Program-made: the position numbers and the translations under genes
Origin: Bdellovibrionales bacterium
Lineage (GTDB): Bacteria; Bdellovibrionota; Bdellovibrionia; Bdellovibrionales; UBA1609
DNA: 64,000 bases
Assembly (NCBI GenBank): GCA_020630675.1
Contig: JAHDIR010000002.1
Coordinates: 1 to 64,000 of the forward strand
Direction of reading: 5' to 3'
The notes under the pieces: generated by a model
Database searches by the model: none
What the model saw: only the letters and a program-made list of their open reading frames with translations
Told to the model about the DNA's origin: nothing
Part shown: positions 59,241 through 64,000 of the stretch, piece by piece
Numbering within the stretch: the stretch's first letter is position 1
Layout of the letters: each line of letters starts with the position of its first letter

Positions 59241-60083
59241 ATGTTAAAAACAATATGTATCGCTAATCAAAAAGGTGGAGTAGGTAAAACAACTACTTCC
59301 GTAAACTTAGCAGCAGCTCTTTCTGAGCTTGGCCGACGTACACTAGTCATAGATATGGATCCACAGGGTAATGCCTCTAGTGGAATTGGTATCAAAAGAT
59401 ACGAAAGTCAGGATAATAATGTATATCATGTACTCATTGGTGAGAAAATGATTAGTCAGACTATTCAGAATACTCAACATGACAACTTAAAAATTGTATG
59501 TGCAACACCAGACCTAGTTGGTGCTGAGATTGAATTAGTTGATATGCCAAATAGAGAGTACAGGTTAAAAGAAGCAATTGCTTCTGTTGCCGATGATTTT
59601 GATTATGTAATAATTGATTGCCCACCATCGTTAGGTTTACTTACAGTTAACGCTCTGTGTTCTGCTGATTCTTTTTTGGTTCCACTACAGTGTGAGTACT
59701 ATGCCTTGGAAGGTTTAAGTCAGCTGTTAAATACAGCAGGAATTATCAAGAAAAATTTAAATCAAAATTTAAAAATAGAAGGTATTGTTCTAACAATGTT
59801 TGATAAACGAAATAACCTGAGTCACCAGGTTGTTTCTGAAATTCAATCACATTTTGGTGATAAAGTTTTTAAGTCAATCATTCCAAGGAATGTTCGCCTT
59901 AGTGAAGCCCCCAGCCATGGTATCTCAATCCTTCAATATGATATTAAGTCCATTGGTGCAAAGCGCTATTTAGAGCTAGCAGAAGAACTTGATCAAAGAG
60001 TTAAGAGTGCTCAAACTCAACCAAAGGTAGATCAAAGTCCTGCTACAAATCCCGCCCAGCCGACAACTTCTCCACAATTGTAA
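59241..60083 (+). CDS. parA: Chromosome partitioning ATPase ParA
   Basis: Deviant Walker A ATPase (CIANQKGGVGKTTTSVNLA) that moves ParB-parS complexes over the nucleoid. VIDMDPQGNASSG and YVIIDCPPSLGLL are the other hallmarks. A longer frame opens at 59202, but GAGGGG before the ATG at 59241 (MLKTICIANQKGG) decides the start, giving 280 residues. A Pro/Thr/Gln-rich C-terminal tail (about 262-280) is extra. 12 bases before parB. Confidence 0.96.
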   Translation: MLKTICIANQKGGVGKTTTSVNLAAALSELGRRTLVIDMDPQGNASSGIGIKRYESQDNNVYHVLIGEKMISQTIQNTQHDNLKIVCATPDLVGAEIELVDMPNREYRLKEAIASVADDFDYVIIDCPPSLGLLTVNALCSADSFLVPLQCEYYALEGLSQLLNTAGIIKKNLNQNLKIEGIVLTMFDKRNNLSHQVVSEIQSHFGDKVFKSIIPRNVRLSEAPSHGISILQYDIKSIGAKRYLELAEELDQRVKSAQTQPKVDQSPATNPAQPTTSPQL

Positions 60084-60095
60084 TTTGAGGTATAA

Positions 60096-61226
60096 ATGAA
60101 AACACCAGTAACTAATAAAAATAAAAAAACAGGCCTAGGAAGAGGTCTAGGAAGCTTATTAGGAGCCGACCCAGGTGCTGAAATCAAGAAAACACCAACT
60201 CCAGCTCAGATACGTCAAGCTCCTGATAATACAAGTAAAAGTACAAACAATTTAAGTGAAAAACATCAACAAAAGCCTGAGAACGCCAAGATCATATCAA
60301 GACCAAATGAACCTGTGGTTCAAACTGATCAAGCTCAAAAAACAGCCAGTGTAAAAATTGAGGCACCAAGGCAAACAATATCAATACCACCCGTTGAAAC
60401 AACCCCTGAAAAAAAAGAATCATTAGAGGGTAAAGTATTAAACATTGATATTGAAAAAATATTTGCTAATGAAGACCAGCCAAGAAAAGTTTTTGATAAA
60501 GAAGCTCTGCAAACCTTAGCTAACTCTATTAAAGAACAAGGCTTGTTGCAGCCAATTACTGTAAAGCCAGCGCCTGGCAATCGTTTCGAAATCATTGCCG
60601 GTGAAAGACGATGGCGAGCAACACAACTTGCTGGTCTGTTTAGAGTTCCTGCCATAGTTAAGCTGGTAAATGAACAGAAAACCTTAGAATTAGCACTGAT
60701 TGAAAACATACAAAGAGAAGATTTAAACGCCATTGAAGAGGCCATGGCTTATAAACATTTAATGGATAAATACGATCTCACTCAATCTGAGCTGGCAAAA
60801 AAAATGGGCAAGGAAAGAGCTACAATAGCTAACTTATTGAGATTATTAAACTTAGGGCCTGAAGTCAGGGAAATGGTCAGTCGCAATGAAATATCAATGG
60901 GCCAAGCAAAGCTACTTCTGACTTTGAGTGACTTCAGATTACAGTTTAAAATAGCTAGAAAAATTGTAAAAAATAAAATGACGGTAAGACAGGTGGAAAA
61001 ACTAATTAAACGCCTGCAGTCGCCGAATGAAACAAATGACAAAGCAATAAATACTGTTTCTGTTTCACATATCAATAGCTTAAAAGCAGAAATGCAAAAA
61101 ATAATTGGAACAAAGGTAGACCTTAATTATAAAGATGGTAAATCAAAACTACAAATTCAATTTTACTCAGATGAGGAGTTGAACGGATTTATCGATAAAA
61201 TGAGGAAAACTTGGAATCAAATTTAA
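60096..61226 (+). CDS. parB: Chromosome partitioning protein ParB
   Basis: CTP-dependent clamp that loads at parS. An N-terminal ParA-activating motif (KKTGLGRGLGSLLGAD) is followed by a long Lys/Pro/Gln linker (about 25-120), then the CTPase/NTD with EDQPRKVFD, GERRWRATQLAG and ENIQREDLN, the HTH (SELAKKMGKERATIANLLRL) and the dimerisation domain. Length 376 is long because of the linker. It overlaps the bactofilin start by 16 bases. Confidence 0.96.
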   Translation: MKTPVTNKNKKTGLGRGLGSLLGADPGAEIKKTPTPAQIRQAPDNTSKSTNNLSEKHQQKPENAKIISRPNEPVVQTDQAQKTASVKIEAPRQTISIPPVETTPEKKESLEGKVLNIDIEKIFANEDQPRKVFDKEALQTLANSIKEQGLLQPITVKPAPGNRFEIIAGERRWRATQLAGLFRVPAIVKLVNEQKTLELALIENIQREDLNAIEEAMAYKHLMDKYDLTQSELAKKMGKERATIANLLRLLNLGPEVREMVSRNEISMGQAKLLLTLSDFRLQFKIARKIVKNKMTVRQVEKLIKRLQSPNETNDKAINTVSVSHINSLKAEMQKIIGTKVDLNYKDGKSKLQIQFYSDEELNGFIDKMRKTWNQI

Positions 61227-61576
61227 ATCAACAACAAGATCTAGAGAACAACTCAGTTACTGGGTTATTGAATCAAGGGACTAAATTTGAAGGATCGTTG
61301 AGTTTTGAAGGCACCGTCAGAATTGGCGGTGAATTTTTAGGCGAAATTTATACAAAAGATACTTTAATTATTTCGCCAGAAGCGAACGTCAGAGCGGATA
61401 TAGATGCAAATACAGTCATTGTCTCAGGCCACTTAGAAGGCAATATATACGCTAAAAAACAAGTTGTGATGCACCCGCCGGCTGTTTTTAAAGGTTCTGT
61501 CACCACCCCAAGTCTAAAAATATCTGAAGGAGTCGTATTTGAAGGGGCTTCTTATATGGAAAAAAGTGAAAAATAA
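61211..61576 (+). CDS. Bactofilin (cytoskeletal polymer)
   Basis: A 121-residue protein consisting of the short-turn beta-helix of bactofilins: FEGSLSFEGTVRIGGEFLGEI, then SPEANVRADIDANTVIVSG and GSVTTPSLKISEGVVFEG. Start is TTG at 61211 with GAGG just upstream, inside the end of parB. Bactofilins form nucleotide-free filaments; in Myxococcus they scaffold the ParAB system, so the overlap with parB is suggestive. No M23 peptidase gene is adjacent. Confidence 0.92.
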   Translation: MESNLNQQQDLENNSVTGLLNQGTKFEGSLSFEGTVRIGGEFLGEIYTKDTLIISPEANVRADIDANTVIVSGHLEGNIYAKKQVVMHPPAVFKGSVTTPSLKISEGVVFEGASYMEKSEK

Positions 61577-61683
61577 GTAAATAAATAAAAAGTGTTAAAA
61601 CCTACTGTTTTAAGGCGATTTTGAGCTTGACCAAATTTCAGGCCCAGGTTAACCCTAACCTCAAAATTCACGTAGGAAGATTT

Positions 61684-62133
61684 ATGGATTTGATCAAAAC
61701 ATTAGGTCTCAATTTAACAATTGTTGTTCAGTTTTTTGTCTTTGTTTTTACTTATTTGGTATTAACAAGGCTTATTTTTAGACCCTATTACAATGCATTC
61801 TGTGAACGATATAACCGCACTGTTGGTAGCGAAGATCAGGCGTTTAAGCTTTTAGCTGAAACTGAACAGTTACAAAGTGAATACGAAGAAAACGCGAAGG
61901 CTTTAAACTTCAAAATCAAAAATATTTATGACGAAGAAAAAAAAGTTGCAGTAGAGCAACAAACCAAAAAAATGGCTGAAGCTGCAGTCAAGACCGAAGA
62001 ATATAGAAACTCCGCAGAATTAAGACTACAACATTCAAGAAACCAAATAAAGACAGAACTTGCCCAAGAAGTAGGACCACTAGCCGATCTGATCCAAAAT
62101 AAAGTTTTGGGTAAAGGAGTGACCTCTCAATGA
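61684..62133 (+). CDS. atpF': F-ATP synthase subunit b' (second b-type stator)
   Basis: A frame is open from 61621 (TTG), but AGGAAG precedes the ATG at 61684 (MDLIKTLGLNLT), giving 149 residues: one membrane helix (LTIVVQFFVFVFTYLVLTRL) and a long charged coiled coil. Two adjacent b-type genes indicate a b/b' stator heterodimer. It overlaps atpF by four bases. Confidence 0.88.
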   Translation: MDLIKTLGLNLTIVVQFFVFVFTYLVLTRLIFRPYYNAFCERYNRTVGSEDQAFKLLAETEQLQSEYEENAKALNFKIKNIYDEEKKVAVEQQTKKMAEAAVKTEEYRNSAELRLQHSRNQIKTELAQEVGPLADLIQNKVLGKGVTSQ

Positions 62134-62681
62134 GATTACTTGTTATTTTAAGTTTTTTACTTACAAGCGATATAACATTAGCTGCAGGTGGTGGACATGG
62201 AATTCCTTGGCCAACAATAACTGCTCAAGTTGTTAATGTAATTATAGCTATTGCACTTTTAATTTATTTTCTAAGAAAACCAGTTGCCGAACTTTTTGTT
62301 GGTCGTGTTGAGACCTTTGATGCTGAATTCAAAAAAGCGCAAGCTCAAAAAGAAGAAGCTGAAAATAAAAGAAATGAAATTAATTCTAAACTAAAACAAC
62401 TTAAAGTTAGCGCTGATCAATCAATTTTAGAGGCCAAAGAGCAAGCCAAATTAAATAGAGAAAAATTACTACAAGAAACAGAACTAGCTGCTAATAAAAT
62501 GATTTCTGATAGTGAAGCTAAAGTACAAACTCAATTAAACAAAATTGTAGGGGACTTAAAAATTGAAATTTTAGGTCAGGCATTTGATAGAGCCAGAGAT
62601 GGCTTGTCTGATAACATAAGCCAACCTGAACTCAATAGACTAAAACAAGAATTTATTAAAAATATTCAGGTGGTTCAATAA
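62130..62681 (+). CDS. atpF: F-ATP synthase subunit b
   Basis: Stator subunit with a signal-peptide-like N terminus ending LAA (as in several deltaproteobacteria), then GGGHGIPWPTITAQVVNVIIAIALLIYFLRKPV (membrane helix, quoted in parts: PWPTITAQVVNV) and a long coiled coil rich in Lys/Glu/Ala/Gln. Length 183. Directly abuts atpH. Confidence 0.92.
   Translation: MRLLVILSFLLTSDITLAAGGGHGIPWPTITAQVVNVIIAIALLIYFLRKPVAELFVGRVETFDAEFKKAQAQKEEAENKRNEINSKLKQLKVSADQSILEAKEQAKLNREKLLQETELAANKMISDSEAKVQTQLNKIVGDLKIEILGQAFDRARDGLSDNISQPELNRLKQEFIKNIQVVQ

Positions 62682-64000
<1,319 letters not shown>

Overview
The window is about 64 kb of an AT-rich (about one third G+C by eye), gene-dense bacterial chromosome spanning the replication origin. 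Gene content and order point to a Bdellovibrio-like bacterium (phylum Bdellovibrionota). Evidence: a stand-alone 64-residue histone-fold protein of the Bdellovibrio type, many secreted proteins and lipoproteins, a three-subunit (type B) succinate dehydrogenase, a parAB-bactofilin cluster, and F-ATP synthase genes split over two loci. This assignment is inference from gene content; no rRNA or tRNA gene was seen in the window.

Layout. 0-12 kb: ligA, the histone gene, a membrane metallophosphoesterase, a secreted lytic transglycosylase, envelope proteins of unknown role, a fructose-6-phosphate aldolase/transaldolase-like gene, and dapA-dapB (lysine and peptidoglycan precursor synthesis). 12-19 kb: a secreted S41 protease, ftsK, queE, a small Fis-family regulator and dnaB. 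19.4-20.5 kb: a tandem set of small secreted twin-CX3C cysteine peptides, two intact and one a decayed copy. 20.5-24.5 kb: rplI, a DUF2232-like membrane protein, rpsF (without the usual rpsR between), an FHA protein, a hydrolase, and a 62-residue protein ending in a beta-clamp-binding motif. 24.9-36 kb: sdhCAB, then divergently etfBA, an acyltransferase, three consecutive parvulin-type chaperones, pdxA and a phosphohexomutase. 36-41.5 kb: a lipoprotein gene split by one in-frame TAA, an unknown protein, and the F0 genes atpE, atpB plus two small accessory genes.

Origin region, 41.6-64 kb. Leftward: dnaA, oriC, dnaN, recF, gyrB, gyrA, greB. Rightward: rpmH, rnpA, yidD, yidC, khpB, mnmE, mnmG, rsmG, then parA-parB-bactofilin and atpF'-atpF-atpH-atpA (atpA runs off the window). 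The dnaA-dnaN spacer has the marks of an origin: an AT-rich stretch, a DnaA-trio array followed by a G-rich patch, and a cluster of DnaA boxes. Two perfect 16-bp parS palindromes lie 9-10 kb away, next to parAB, so replication initiation, clamp loading, supercoiling and segregation genes sit together.

Points worth a second look: the histone; the cysteine-peptide family; the clamp-motif microprotein with a pair of perfect DnaA boxes upstream; a terminator hairpin that contains the start codon of the next gene; the stop-interrupted lipoprotein gene; a 7 x 7-bp tandem repeat near parS; and Na+-site-like residues in the ATP synthase c subunit.
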